Assembly (NCBI GenBank): GCA_000437675.1
Contig: FR901708.1
Span: 1 to 17,662 of the forward strand
From: Prevotella sp. CAG:891
Lineage (GTDB): Bacteria > Bacteroidota > Bacteroidia > Bacteroidales > Bacteroidaceae
Reading direction: 5' to 3'
DNA: 17,662 bases
Positions 1 to 7,074 of this stretch are shown here, one piece after another. Position numbers and translations under genes: made by a program. Below the pieces are notes generated by a model. It saw only the letters and a list, made by a program, of their open reading frames with translations, was not told the DNA's origin and searched no databases. The first letter of the stretch is position 1; the number at the start of each line of letters is the position of its first letter.

Positions 1-79
1 CACTTAGCAAGCATAGTCAATTATGTTAAGTTCATAGATTTCTTATTTATCTTCAAAAAGAGATAACATATCAGTGTTT

Positions 80-87
80 TACATTTG
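80..87 (+). promoter_or_regulatory. Bacteroides-type -7 element upstream of the RhuM gene
   Basis: TACATTTG matches the Bacteroides primary-sigma -7 consensus TAnnTTTG and ends 24 nt before the ATG at 112. No clear TTTG -33 box is visible at the usual distance. The site also decides the gene start, because the in-frame TTG at 85 lies inside this element and cannot be the real start if the promoter is used. Confidence 0.5.
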
Positions 88-111
88 CTACAGTTTAGAA
101 AAGATAAAAAT

Positions 112-1110
112 ATGGCAGAAGAAAATAAAATAATACTCTATCAGGACGATGACGAGATTACTCGTGTGTCTGTGCGTTTTGCTGATGAAGATTTGTGGCT
201 GACACAAAATCAGTTGGCAGAAATATACTGTACGACGAAACAGAATATCAGTCAGCACATAGACAATATATTAAGTGATGGAGAATTAGATCCAAATCTA
301 ACTGTAAAGGATTTCTTGACAGTTCGGCAAGAGGGTAAACGTCAAGTGCAGCGCAGTGTTCTGCACTACAACCTTGACATGGTCATCGCTTTGGGCTATC
401 GTGTCCAGTCTCAGGTGGCGACTCGCTTTCGCCGTTGGGCCACCCAACGGCTTCATGAGTATATCCAGAAAGGATTTGCGATGGATGATGAGCGGTTAAA
501 GCAAGGCGGTAATCGGTATTTTCGTGAGTTGCTGCAACGCATCAGGGATATTCGTAGTAGTGAACGCAACTTCTATCAACAGGTTACAGATATTTATGCA
601 ACTGCCACGGACTATGACCCACGCGATGAGATGACAAAGATGTTTTTTGCCACTGTACAGAACAAATTGCATTATGCCGTTCACGAGAATACGGCTGCGG
701 AAGTTATCTACAATCGCGTGGACAATGAAAAGCCATTTGTGGGCATGACGAACTTCAAGGGTAACTATGTGACCAAGGATGACGTGAAGATTGCCAAGAA
801 CTATCTGTCGGAGATTGAACTTCAACGTTTGAACTTGCTTGTATCCGGCTTCTTGGACTTTGCAGAGTTCCAAGCATTAGAAATGAATCCCATGACCATG
901 AAAGATTGGATAGAGGCACTTGACAATCAGATTATCGCTCACAAACGAAAGGTCTTAATTGGCAAGGGGAACATTTCGCATAAGCAAGCGGTTGAGAAGG
1001 CAGAAAAGGAGTTTGAAATCTACCGCAAACGTGAAATGGAACTGCTTGAAAGCGATTTTGATAAGGAAATCAAGAAATTAAAAGACAGAAATGATAGTAG
1101 TTCCAAGTAA
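112..1110 (+). CDS. RhuM-family protein (virulence RhuM / DNA-binding-like)
   Basis: A 332-residue protein of the RhuM family (PF13310), named after a Salmonella pathogenicity-island gene; its biochemical role is not established. The N-terminal third shows the family signature, with WLTQNQLAEIY followed by a helix-turn-helix-like stretch (TTKQNISQHIDNIL), the VQRSVLHYNLDMVIALGYRV block and the RFRRWATQRLHEYI block. The C terminus is charged and probably coiled (KREMELLESDFDKEIKKLK). Length is normal for the family, so it looks intact. I chose ATG 112 over the in-frame TTG at 85, which falls inside a promoter -7 box. These genes are commonly found in accessory DNA of gut bacteria, often near restriction or mobile genes, which fits the debris downstream. 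Family assignment is firm; function is unknown. Confidence 0.88.
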   Translation: MAEENKIILYQDDDEITRVSVRFADEDLWLTQNQLAEIYCTTKQNISQHIDNILSDGELDPNLTVKDFLTVRQEGKRQVQRSVLHYNLDMVIALGYRVQSQVATRFRRWATQRLHEYIQKGFAMDDERLKQGGNRYFRELLQRIRDIRSSERNFYQQVTDIYATATDYDPRDEMTKMFFATVQNKLHYAVHENTAAEVIYNRVDNEKPFVGMTNFKGNYVTKDDVKIAKNYLSEIELQRLNLLVSGFLDFAEFQALEMNPMTMKDWIEALDNQIIAHKRKVLIGKGNISHKQAVEKAEKEFEIYRKREMELLESDFDKEIKKLKDRNDSSSK

Positions 1111-1115
1111 TTCAC

Positions 1116-1123
1116 TACCTTTG
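1116..1123 (+). promoter_or_regulatory. Possible -7 promoter element
   Basis: TACCTTTG fits TAnnTTTG and begins six bases after the RhuM stop codon. No gene follows; instead about 200 nt later comes a strong terminator. It may start a small RNA covering roughly 1130-1323. The -33 box is not recognisable, so this call rests on one short motif. Confidence 0.3.
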
Positions 1124-1244
1124 CAACAGGAAACCACCATGCAACGATGCGCAGAACAGCGCAAATTCAAGGTGGAGCAATAGGAGGAGATTACCCTTTT
1201 TCCTTTTCTGAAAAGTGATGATATACAGCCACTTGTAAATAAAG

Positions 1245-1267
1245 TACAATTCCTGGTGGCACCACCT
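1245..1267 (+). repeat. 23-bp direct repeat, copy 1
   Basis: An exact 23-bp match to 16712-16734, 15.5 kb away in the same orientation. It contains the self-complementary core GGTGGCACCACC. In both places it is followed within about 20 nt by an intrinsic terminator hairpin. It could be the conserved 3' part of a small RNA, an insertion-sequence terminus, or a dispersed genomic repeat. Confidence 0.8.
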
Positions 1268-1287
1268 TTAGAAAATGAAAGATTAGG

Positions 1288-1323
1288 AAATCCGCTGAAA
1301 CACAGTCGTTTCAGCGGATTTTT
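1288..1323 (+). terminator. Rho-independent terminator
   Basis: A perfect 14-bp stem (1288-1301 with 1308-1321, core TCCGCTGAAAC / GTTTCAGCGGA) closes a 6-nt ACAGTC loop and runs into a T tract (1319-1323). It probably ends transcription from the RhuM gene or from the putative small RNA. Confidence 0.85.
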
Positions 1324-1585
1324 ATTTGCTGTCTGCATGCCAAAAAGCGAAATTGTAAGCAGATAACACATGGCTGATTCGGTGTTTTTTTTCAGCCGCA
1401 TCAAAAACCACCGATTGTTTCATACTTCACTAAACATCAATGTTTTGCCTGTATCATCCCGGAAGCCAAAATAGTAATTTTGTGCATCCCATCGAATGCC
1501 CAAACAGCAAAGGAAAAACGCCTTTGCCTGTTCCCATTCATGTTTGGCAAGTCAACCGAATGTACAACATTTAAAAGAGACGAAG

Positions 1586-1852
1586 ATGAAACAAGGCACA
1601 ATGAACATCCTGTTTTTCATTCTGAAAACCAAACTGCTGAAAAACGGTGAAGCCCCCATCCTTATGAGGGTGACGGTGTCCTGTACTACAAGATACTGCT
1701 CTCCAATCCGATCTACAGATAGAACTTCCAAAGCATTTGAGGACAAGGAGACAAGGGGCATCCGTAGCGAACAGCAGCATGTCGGATGCCCCTTGCTTTA
1801 TGACATGCTACAGAATGGTGGCAGGAAAGCCTCCCAACCGAAACGATGCTAA
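1586..1852 (+). pseudogene. Tyrosine recombinase (integrase) N-terminal fragment
   Basis: The reading frame from ATG 1586 begins MKQGTMNILFFILKTKLLKN and continues GEAPILMRVTV. This closely resembles the arm-type DNA-binding domain at the start of Bacteroidales conjugative-transposon integrases (Arm-DNA-bind family), where the pattern is 'ILF.LKK.K..KNGEAPI..RITV'. Similarity stops about 30 residues in, near position 1680; the remaining residues to the stop at 1852 look random, and no SAM-like or catalytic R-H-R-Y domain follows. A TAnnTTTG box (TAATTTTG, about 1471-1478) lies upstream. I read this as a broken integrase left by an excised or decayed element. The recognisable part is short, so confidence is moderate. 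Confidence 0.55.
1752..1795 (+). repeat. Perfect 13-bp inverted repeat (hairpin)
   Basis: CAAGGGGCATCCG at 1752-1764 pairs perfectly with CGGATGCCCCTTG at 1783-1795 across an 18-nt loop. A second, mutually exclusive stem (AGCATGTC 1776-1783 with GACATGCT 1802-1809) overlaps it. There is no U tract of note after it. It lies within the degenerate tail of the integrase fragment, so it may be an attachment-site or terminator remnant of a lost element. Confidence 0.6.
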
Positions 1853-2351
1853 GCTAAGGGAAGTAATCACCGTCCATTCCACTATCCCTTTTCTCACATG
1901 CGGCAGCCATTTCCAGTAAATCCCGCATTTATGCCCTCATCATTACGTTAGTACAATGTTATATGGATGCGTTAGTGCCTCATTATGTTATTGCATTTAA
2001 GCAAAATGTAAAAGAATGGAGTACTATAATCGAAATAAAGCCTTTTTGAGCCACGATATACCCTTAATCAAATCGCCTGTTATCTTTGAATAGAAGGAAA
2101 AAGCTCAAGTTTCCCCAAAAACGCCCCATGATAAAAACAGAAAAATACTCCAATGGGCCACAGCATGCTGCAAACGTCGCGCAGCAATCCGCCGGAGGTG
2201 GATTCTCTGTTCAAGCGAACAGAGCAAGTTGTGTCTTTGTCCGACAGAAAGTCTTCTGACCGACAAAAACCAACCTGCTTCCCTCACGGTCGAAGGCTTT
2301 CCTCCAAAGTCGGAAAAGCCTATGGGGAGTCAAAAACAACTAAAAAAATAA
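1853..2351. other. Gene-free debris with hairpins
   Basis: No convincing gene lies here. A short frame (2128-2259, 43 codons) opens with ATG but matches nothing I recognise. Two hairpins stand out: 2236-2267, a stem of 12 pairs out of 14 with loop AGTC (TTTGTC...GACAAA outside, CAGAA/TTCTG inside), and about 2294-2322 (AGGCTTT...AAAGCCT). This kind of structure is seen in transfer-origin or regulatory regions of mobile elements, but no mob gene is nearby, so the origin is only a guess. Confidence 0.4.
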
Positions 2352-2359
2352 AGCAAAAA

Positions 2360-2602
2360 ACCTGTTGGCGGAATTAAAATAGCGCATATTTAACTCTGCC
2401 AATAGGCTTTTCATTTCTGTAGTTAATATATTGGAGGATTGTAAGTGCGCTAATCTGCCCGATAATCCTGGCAAATATTGCATATAAGTTGTGCATACGA
2501 TATTTGTCTATTAAAAGTTCGGTCACCTTTAATTCACTAAATGTCAACAATATGCACAACTTTTAAATATGAATCTTTTATAATTCAATTCTGCCAATAG
2601 GT
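2360..2602 (-). mobile_element. Internally deleted IS, probably IS982 family (MITE-like)
   Basis: A 243-bp element bounded by imperfect terminal inverted repeats: ACCTGTTGGCGGAATT at 2360-2375 and, read on the other strand from 2602, ACCTATTGGCAGAATT, 14 of 16 identical. The flanks carry a perfect 8-bp duplication AGCAAAAA at 2352-2359 and 2603-2610, as expected for a transposition event. A third copy of the end motif lies subterminally at 2392-2406. Inside is a short frame (2374-2559) that resembles a fused start and end of an IS982-type transposase. A 12-bp internal inverted repeat (2486-2497 with 2551-2562) may mark a rearrangement. The element cannot encode its own transposase and would need one in trans. 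Confidence 0.72.
2374..2559 (-). pseudogene. Remnant transposase, IS982-like, internal deletion
   Basis: A 61-codon frame without an ATG at its 5' end (the first usable codon is TTG). The first part (LTFSELKVTELLI) resembles the start of IS982 transposases, which commonly run 'L....VTEIF...DDFC'. The last 35 residues (ARIIGQISALTILQYIN, then KPIGRVKYALF) resemble the C-terminal tail of the same family. The roughly 200 residues between, including the DDE catalytic core, are missing. It ends 14 bases inside the IS end, as full-length copies tend to. Family assignment is from memory of these motifs and should be taken as likely, not certain. Confidence 0.5.
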
Positions 2603-2667
2603 AGCAAAAAGATAAGGCAGGGATAAATCATAAAGATTTCTACTACTTAGTGAAATAACGTATATCG

Positions 2668-4110
2668 TTATCCTTTAAAGCGCAACGTAAAACAACTGCC
2701 TTTTCCAATCTCGCTTTCTACGGTCAGTGTGCCTCCATGGGCTTCGACAAAGTCCTTAGAAATAGAAAGTCCTAATCCACTGCCCTGTACCTTAGTACCT
2801 GGCACTCGGAAATAATGATCGAAGATACTCTGATGATAACGGGGATCGATGCCTTTTCCAAAATCACGTACGAACATTTCTATCCAGTTGTCCTTTGTTT
2901 TCCGCGCACCGATGATAATACGCCCGTTTTCTGCTGAATACCGGATAGCGTTGGAAAGTAGGTTCGTCAGCACCCAGGCAATCTTTTCACTGTCAACGAA
3001 CAGTTTGCCAATCTTCTCATCTGGATACTGTACTTCCACCTGAATGTTAAACTTCTCGGCCTGCACCCGGTTCGCCTTGATTGCATATTCAATCAGTTCG
3101 ATAGGCTTAGTGACACGCGGTTTCAGTTGCAGTTTACCTGATTCCACCTGAGTCATGTTGAGCAGTTCGCTGGTGATGCTCAACAACCGGTCACTATTGT
3201 CCTGAATGCTTTGCGCCAGTTCTTGCTGTTCATCATTGAGAGACCCCACGCGGCTGTCTTCCAGCAACTGAAGACTCATCAGAATGGCTGAAATCGGTGT
3301 CTTTAGTTCGTGAGAGATGGTCGAGATGAAGGTGGTTTTGGCAGAATCCAATTCCTTGAATTCTGTGATATTTTTTAAGAGAATCACATATCCTTCCTTT
3401 TGAGACGTACCTTCTCTTCCGGTCTTCATACACTTCATCTGAAAATAGCTTTCTTTATTGTCGGCATAGATTTTCAGCGGCTCGTTTTTAGCGGTGCTCT
3501 TTTCATCAAAGGCATCCTGCAATCCACGGAGCAATCTACGGAGAAGATCATTGCGCAGGGCTATCTCCTGAGCCGATTTCAGCAATATTTCTTCTCGCTG
3601 CAGGTTGAGGATGCTGAGGGCTTCATCGTTGATGAAAAGGATGGTCATCGCATTGTCAAGTCCGATGATGGGTTCCTTTACGCTGTTGATAATGGTTTCC
3701 ATGTAATTCTTGGCCGCCTTTATTTCAGCCAGTGTGCTGGAATGATAGTCAGCCAATCGTTTGGCCATCCGGTTGAAGTTATTGGACACTTCTTCAAACT
3801 CTTTGCTTTCCAGATTCAACCGCTGCTCGTAGTTGTGGTTAGCAATCTCCTTAATGCCATCCGTAATCTCTTTAATGGGCTTGTTGATGGAGGCCGGCAA
3901 CTGTTTCAACATCCAAAAGCCGCAAACAATGCAAATGCCTCCGATGATTGAAACCCAAACCAATGCCCGTTGCAGACCGGGACCAGCCGCTGGGCTGGTC
4001 GGTTCGGTGGCGGTCAGAATTTGCAGGTTGACGATAGACAATGAAACCAGTAGCACAATCATGGCTACCAGTACACCGATATTCAACGTCAGTTTTGTCT
4101 TGATATTCAT
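2668..4110 (-). CDS. Membrane sensor histidine kinase (HAMP-PAS-HisKA-HATPase)
   Basis: A 480-residue inner-membrane kinase. Two membrane segments (about 8-31 and 49-68) bracket only a short periplasmic loop, so it probably does not sense an external ligand directly. A HAMP linker (69-121) and PAS domain (about 133-250) follow. The dimerisation/phosphoacceptor box is ISHELKTP with His267; the ATPase domain shows the N box NLLSNAIRYS (N383, N387), DFGKG (416-420) and GSGLGL (443-448). It starts 21 nt after the stop of the KdpD-like gene, so the two are almost surely cotranscribed. In most bacteria the kinase domains are part of KdpD; here they are a separate protein with HAMP and PAS in place of the four-helix and GAF regions. 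The likely partner is the sigma-54 regulator at 12627-13955; that pairing is inferred. Confidence 0.9.
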   Translation of the reverse strand: MNIKTKLTLNIGVLVAMIVLLVSLSIVNLQILTATEPTSPAAGPGLQRALVWVSIIGGICIVCGFWMLKQLPASINKPIKEITDGIKEIANHNYEQRLNLESKEFEEVSNNFNRMAKRLADYHSSTLAEIKAAKNYMETIINSVKEPIIGLDNAMTILFINDEALSILNLQREEILLKSAQEIALRNDLLRRLLRGLQDAFDEKSTAKNEPLKIYADNKESYFQMKCMKTGREGTSQKEGYVILLKNITEFKELDSAKTTFISTISHELKTPISAILMSLQLLEDSRVGSLNDEQQELAQSIQDNSDRLLSITSELLNMTQVESGKLQLKPRVTKPIELIEYAIKANRVQAEKFNIQVEVQYPDEKIGKLFVDSEKIAWVLTNLLSNAIRYSAENGRIIIGARKTKDNWIEMFVRDFGKGIDPRYHQSIFDHYFRVPGTKVQGSGLGLSISKDFVEAHGGTLTVESEIGKGSCFTLRFKG

Positions 4111-4131
4111 AAAACAATCTGTTTAGGGTTA

Positions 4132-5271
4132 TTACTGCGGAAAGATAATCAATTTAATGTTCTCATCCGAGAGAAATCTCAAAAAAGACCTGTACCGTTT
4201 CAGATGAACCAAGGTAGATACATAGGTGAAAGCCGGTTGTCCGATGCACAGCGTCGTGACCTGACGCTCTTTGCACACCGCTTGGATAGTATCTATGACA
4301 TCCGGTGAAGCCCGCTGTATCAGTTCACCGCCCAGCTCCGCCGCTAATTTGAAGTGATTCAGCAAATGGCGCTGGGTAGCCAACGGAATGCGGTCCGGAT
4401 GTTCGGCTGGGGTCTGCACATAGAGAACCAAAAAATCCGTATCGTATCGAGTGGCCAGCCTGGCAGTACGGCGGATGAGCCTTCTCGGTGTCTTTTCATT
4501 GCTGCTGATGCATACCAGAAATCGCTCGCGGTGCACCCCCTTCTCTACGGTAACAAGCTCATTCTCCACTTTCCGCTCCACCCGGAAGGCCACCTCTTTT
4601 AAAGCCAGCTCGCGCAGCTGAAGTATGTTTTCCGTCTTGAAGAAATGGTTCAAGGCAGTCTGGACTTTTTCTTTGCGGTATATTTTTCCGGCTTTCAGAC
4701 GGTTGATCAGCTCTTCAGCTGTCAGATCGATATTCACCACCTCATCCGCTTCTTCGAGTACCTTGTCCGGAATCCGTTCCTTCACCTCGATGCCAGCAAT
4801 TCCCTTGACCTCCTCATTGAGACTTTCGATGTGTTGGATGTTGACGGCAGTGATGACATTGATACCAGCTTCCAATAGTTCCATGACATCCTGCCAACGT
4901 TTTTCGTGGCGGCTGCCTTCCACATTGGTATGCGCCAGTTCATCCACTACGACCAGTTCTGGACGTAGCAGCAGAATGGCATCCAGATCCATCTCTTCCA
5001 GTTCCTTCCCTTTATAATAGATTTTCTTCCGTGGAATGACCGGCAGTCCGGCCAGCAACTCCTCGGTAGCGACGCGTCCGTGGGTTTCTACATATCCTAT
5101 CTGCACGTTGATGCCGTTGTCCAGCATCTCATGTGCCTCCTGTAGCATCCGGTATGTCTTCCCAACACCGGCTATCATGCCAATATAGACCTTGAATACA
5201 CCCCGCTGTGAACGCCGTATCAGCTGGAGAAAATGCTTTGCGTTTTCTTCTCTATCTTTTCTATCCTTCAT
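4132..5271 (-). CDS. kdpD: KdpD-like sensor, N-terminal KdpD and Usp domains only
   Basis: A 379-residue cytoplasmic protein carrying the KdpD sensor domain (PF02702, about 22-232) and a universal-stress-protein domain (about 249-379). The P loop is G31-x3-GVGKT (Lys38) and the Walker B strand is LVVVDELAHTN (Asp110). It ends after Usp: the membrane helices, GAF and kinase domains of a classical KdpD of about 900 residues are absent. The stop is clean and the gene for a complete kinase follows after 21 nt, so this is a stable split rather than decay. I prefer ATG 5271 over an upstream in-frame TTG at 5319. In studied bacteria this region senses potassium limitation and in some binds c-di-AMP through Usp; whether it does so here is unknown. 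Presumably it acts by contacting the neighbouring kinase. Confidence 0.88.
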   Translation of the reverse strand: MKDRKDREENAKHFLQLIRRSQRGVFKVYIGMIAGVGKTYRMLQEAHEMLDNGINVQIGYVETHGRVATEELLAGLPVIPRKKIYYKGKELEEMDLDAILLLRPELVVVDELAHTNVEGSRHEKRWQDVMELLEAGINVITAVNIQHIESLNEEVKGIAGIEVKERIPDKVLEEADEVVNIDLTAEELINRLKAGKIYRKEKVQTALNHFFKTENILQLRELALKEVAFRVERKVENELVTVEKGVHRERFLVCISSNEKTPRRLIRRTARLATRYDTDFLVLYVQTPAEHPDRIPLATQRHLLNHFKLAAELGGELIQRASPDVIDTIQAVCKERQVTTLCIGQPAFTYVSTLVHLKRYRSFLRFLSDENIKLIIFPQ

Positions 5272-5361
5272 ACTATGCTTGTTTCTGTTGATATTCTTAC
5301 AAACTTCCCGAGTTAACAATCAGGAAAATTCCCGACATCATTCTCAAAAAGGTAGGTTCAG

Positions 5362-6870
5362 TTACTTTTCTTTCCAATATCCCCGATAGAACAGCAGCAG
5401 GATACCGAAAATCTCCAAACGTCCGATGAGCATCAGTGCAGAAAGAATCCACTTGGCAGCATCAGGAAGGGCTGCCCAAGAGAAAGCAGGTCCGAAAGCA
5501 CCCAGTCCGGGACCTACATTGCCTATGGCAGATATGACGGTACTCATGGATTCGGTCAGTCCCACCCCGCAGCCCATCAACAATATCCACCCTACAAAGA
5601 TGCAAATCAAATACGTGACAAAGAACGTATATACCGTAGCGGAAGTCTGTACGGGTACACAAATGCCATTTACACGTACAGGTAAAACGGCACGGGGATG
5701 AAGCATCTGTTTGAACTGATTCCGGATGTTGCGGGCCATGATGAGCAAGCGCATGTTTTTGACCCCTCCGCTGGTGGAACCGGTGCATCCGCCCGAAATC
5801 ATGGCGAAAATCAGCAGCATCCAGGTGAAAGGCGGCCAAAGGTTGTAATCATCCGTAGCAAATCCACAGGACGTATGAGCAGTAGCTACCTGAAACAGGG
5901 CTTTACGGAAAGAGGTCTCCAGGTTGTAGTAGTCATTCAAGAACAGGGCAGCGGTAATGAGCAAAGTAAGAATGCCGACAGACTTCAGGAACCAGCGTAA
6001 TTCTTCGTCTTTCCATAAGTTACGGAAATTGCCGCGCATGGCGGCCACATAATAAAGTGAGAAATTGACACCGGACAGAATCATAAAAACGGAAATCACG
6101 TATTCAATATAGGGCGAATTCCAATAGGCTACACTTGCCTGCTTAGTGGAAAAACCACCGGTGGCTGTCGTAGAAAAGGCATGACAAATAGCATCAAACC
6201 AGTCCATATTTCCTCCTACGAGCAGGAGCGTTTCCGTTGCTGTCAGTCCGATATAAATAATCCATAACCACCGAGCCATTACCTTGATTTTGGGATGAAT
6301 CTTGTCATGGGTAACTCCGGTTGCTTCTGATAGAAAGAGTTGCTGGCTGCTGCCCGAGAAAAGCGGCAGCAGGGCAATGGTGAAAAGAACGATGCCAAGC
6401 CCACCAATCCATTGGGTCAGACTTCTCCAAAAGAGCAGTCCGTGAGGGAGGGATTCGATATGATCCAGTATCGTGGCCCCAGTAGTGGTAAATCCGGACA
6501 TGGTTTCAAAAAAGGCATCGGCTACGGAAGTGATATGTCCACTAAACAGAAAAGGCAGCATGCCCAGTGCCGAAAACAGTAACCACGATAAACAGACAAT
6601 GCAGTAGCCATCGCGCCGATTGATAGAGACCTCATTTCTTTTGCCCACCAACAGCATCAGCCCACCCAATACCACATTAATTAGCAGAGTCTGCAAAAAG
6701 TGAATATATTCCTCTTCCTGGTAGTAAAAGGAGATAGCTGCACAAAGTGCGAAAAGACCCGCTTCTACCAGTACAAGCACGCCTAATGCATATGAAACAT
6801 GTCGATAGTTGACCATACAGTCCCTGTTTCTCTGAAAAGAAACTTTATTGCTTTGATACCATTCTTCCAT
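5362..6870 (-). CDS. trkH: TrkH-family potassium uptake channel subunit
   Basis: A 502-residue polytopic protein of the TrkH/KtrB family, which moves K+ inward through a single-chain pore of four pseudo-repeats. The four filter loops are visible: SGFTTTGATIL (Gly131), FSTTATGGFST (Gly238/239), AHTSCGFATDD (Gly336) and GNVGPGLGAFGP (Gly453). The family length is about 480, and Met19 (6816; MVNYRHVSYALG) aligns better with typical starts and follows an AGGGA-like stretch, so the first 18 residues may not be translated. No TrkA/KtrA gating subunit is in the window. The gene follows the porin-like gene after a 204-nt gap that holds a hairpin and a sigma-54-like promoter, and precedes kdpD by 90 nt. 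Its place inside the kdp locus suggests joint control of high- and lower-affinity K+ uptake. Confidence 0.93.
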   Translation of the reverse strand: MEEWYQSNKVSFQRNRDCMVNYRHVSYALGVLVLVEAGLFALCAAISFYYQEEEYIHFLQTLLINVVLGGLMLLVGKRNEVSINRRDGYCIVCLSWLLFSALGMLPFLFSGHITSVADAFFETMSGFTTTGATILDHIESLPHGLLFWRSLTQWIGGLGIVLFTIALLPLFSGSSQQLFLSEATGVTHDKIHPKIKVMARWLWIIYIGLTATETLLLVGGNMDWFDAICHAFSTTATGGFSTKQASVAYWNSPYIEYVISVFMILSGVNFSLYYVAAMRGNFRNLWKDEELRWFLKSVGILTLLITAALFLNDYYNLETSFRKALFQVATAHTSCGFATDDYNLWPPFTWMLLIFAMISGGCTGSTSGGVKNMRLLIMARNIRNQFKQMLHPRAVLPVRVNGICVPVQTSATVYTFFVTYLICIFVGWILLMGCGVGLTESMSTVISAIGNVGPGLGAFGPAFSWAALPDAAKWILSALMLIGRLEIFGILLLFYRGYWKEK

Positions 6871-6895
6871 TGTTCTTTTATTTTATTACATGAGA

Positions 6896-6911
6896 AACAA
6901 GGACTGTGCCA
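6896..6911 (-). promoter_or_regulatory. Sigma-54-like promoter upstream of trkH
   Basis: On the minus strand TGGCAC (6911-6906), five bases AGTCC, then TTGT (6900-6897) match the -24/-12 layout with GG and G exactly 12 bp apart; only the last -12 base deviates (GT for GC). Initiation would be near 6885, leaving 15 nt before the first ATG of trkH or about 69 nt before Met19. The spacing equals that of the stronger site ahead of kdp. Confidence 0.5.
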
Positions 6912-6971
6912 TTGTTCCAGATCTTTCATTATCACTTGAAAATCAGCAGCTATGAAGATATAAAAGAGGAA

Positions 6972-7015
6972 TGAAAAGGCAAACTGTTTTCTCAATCTGA
7001 GAAGAAACCTTTTCA
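6972..7015 (-). terminator. Hairpin between porin-like gene and trkH
   Basis: TGAAAAGG at 6972-6979 pairs with CCTTTTCA at 7008-7015, and an inner stem TTCTCA/TGAGAA closes a 3-nt loop, with a small asymmetric bulge between. On the minus strand the stem is followed by a modest pyrimidine tract rather than a clean U run. It may be a weak terminator, an attenuator or an mRNA-processing signal that lowers expression of trkH relative to kdpABC. Confidence 0.5.
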
Positions 7016-7074
7016 TTTTGAGAAAACAAGTCTTTCCTTTCCACTGTCTATAAGAGTACAAGGTGGTGGAAATG

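Larger units (their letters stand above)
1130..1323 (+). ncRNA. Putative small RNA with a shared 3' end
   Basis: This non-coding interval starts just after a TAnnTTTG box and ends at an excellent terminator, giving a predicted transcript of about 195 nt. Inside it, CCACC at 1135-1139 can pair with GGTGG at 1170-1174, enclosing a small GCGC-loop-GCGC stem. Near the 3' end lies a 23-bp sequence (1245-1267) that recurs exactly near 16712 in the same arrangement. No open reading frame of convincing quality occupies it. Transcription is inferred; I cannot assign it to a known RNA family. Confidence 0.3.

Noticed and set aside
2128..2259. 43-codon ATG frame in the debris left of the deleted IS
   Set aside because: No recognisable domain, no promoter or ribosome site, and it runs into a hairpin; not enough support for a gene.
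3400..3951. 183-codon plus-strand frame inside the histidine kinase gene
   Set aside because: Antisense shadow of a well-supported kinase; composition follows the opposite strand.
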